This document shows, piece after piece, positions 13,960 through 14,259 of a DNA stretch of 14,259 nucleotides. Position 1 is the first letter of the stretch; the number at the start of each line of letters is the position of its first letter. The notes below the pieces were generated by a model. That model was not told the DNA's origin. It saw only the letters and a program-made list of their open reading frames with translations, and ran no database searches. The stretch comes from Bacteroidota bacterium (GTDB lineage Bacteria; Bacteroidota; Bacteroidia; Flavobacteriales; Flavobacteriaceae). The DNA lies in NCBI GenBank assembly GCA_021793535.1, contig JAJYSO010000015.1, forward strand, positions 1-14,259, written 5' to 3'. Made by a program: the position numbers and the translations under genes.

Positions 13960-14259
13960 ATGATTATACTGGATGAAAAAATATATTTATGGCTGTTTTG
14001 GGCGCTTCCCGCGGTGCTGGGCTTGTTTTTGCTGTCCAGGTGGTGGAGGAAGCGCGCGCAGGATAAATTTGCCGACCCGGTTTCTCTTAAAAAACTAAGC
14101 CCGGAAAAAAGCCGATTCAAGCCGATTTTGAAATTGATTTTTTTCATGTTGGCTTTGGTCTGCTTGGTCATGGCCTTGGTCAACCCTAAAATGGGCTCTA
14201 AGTTGGAAACCGTGACCCGAGAAGGGGTCGATATCGTTTTTGCAGTGGATGTATCCAAA
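13960..14259 (+). CDS. batB: BatB-like von Willebrand factor A protein, N-terminal part (cut by right edge)
   Basis: The reading frame starts at ATG 13960, directly after the batA stop (TAGATG), and stays open to the right edge, giving 100 residues. It begins MIILDEKIYLWLF, has a first transmembrane helix (about 9-26), a basic loop with RWWRKRAQDKF, a KLSPEKSRFKPILK segment and a second helix (about 58-74). It then has the NPKMGSKLETVTREGVDIVFAVDVSK block: the first part of the MIDAS motif, with Lys where batA has Gly. This is the standard start of BatB. The rest of the vWA domain and any TPR region lie outside the window. The order batA-batB fits the known locus. Confidence 0.9.
   Translation, partial: MIILDEKIYLWLFWALPAVLGLFLLSRWWRKRAQDKFADPVSLKKLSPEKSRFKPILKLIFFMLALVCLVMALVNPKMGSKLETVTREGVDIVFAVDVSK

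Noticed and set aside
13806..14258. Open frame of 150 codons on the minus strand at the right edge
   Set aside because: It is antisense to batA and to the partial batB, both recognisable by motif and by gene order.
1..14259. CRISPR array, insertion sequence, tRNA, or defence island
   Set aside because: No regularly spaced repeats, transposase or integrase motifs, cloverleaf-like sequence or defence gene families were seen on either strand.

Overview
The window looks like a chromosomal segment of a Bacteroidota bacterium, most likely a marine or soil Flavobacteriia member. The evidence is the gene content (an ffh-folD cluster, and a MoxR / DUF58 / BatD-like / BatA / BatB aerotolerance locus), flavobacterial-type promoters with a TAnnTTTG -7 box, mostly weak Shine-Dalgarno sites, and protein wording typical of Flavobacteriaceae. 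This is inference from recognised families; no database was searched. I see no tRNA, rRNA, insertion sequence, phage gene or CRISPR array.

Left part (1-3033). The C-terminal part of an NRDE/TANGO2-family protein enters from the left edge on the + strand. It ends tail-to-tail, with overlapping stop codons, against a minus-strand cluster read ffh -> folD -> small 81-residue gene. These encode the signal recognition particle GTPase, a one-carbon folate enzyme and a small protein of unknown role. A perfect -7 box lies just upstream of ffh.

Middle part (3034-8945). On the + strand are a hemerythrin-like protein, a divergent ClC-family chloride channel/transporter with a good promoter, and a cysteine-less ArsC/Spx-like thioredoxin-fold protein. 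These converge on a minus-strand group read metallophosphatase -> SIMPL-domain membrane protein -> secreted M81 (microcystinase C-like) metallopeptidase. The metallophosphatase start is best placed 16 codons inside the longest reading frame, because a clear promoter lies within the 5' part of that frame.

Right part (8898-14259). A 421-base gene-free divergent region rich in inverted repeats precedes the + strand Bat locus: MoxR AAA+ ATPase, DUF58 protein with a MIDAS motif, a BatD-like membrane protein, the von Willebrand A protein BatA, and the first 100 residues of BatB, cut by the right edge exactly at its MIDAS motif. From the DUF58 gene onward the genes abut or overlap, so they are probably translationally coupled. 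The family model is that the cytoplasmic MoxR ATPase works as a chaperone with the membrane-anchored vWA proteins at the cell envelope.

Most of this is ordinary conserved chromosome. The points most worth a second look are the structured region in front of moxR, the ClC protein with changed ion-coordinating residues, the TTG-started small gene in frame with the folD stop, and the degenerate active sites in the ArsC-like and hemerythrin-like proteins. I did not find a clearly new multi-gene system.
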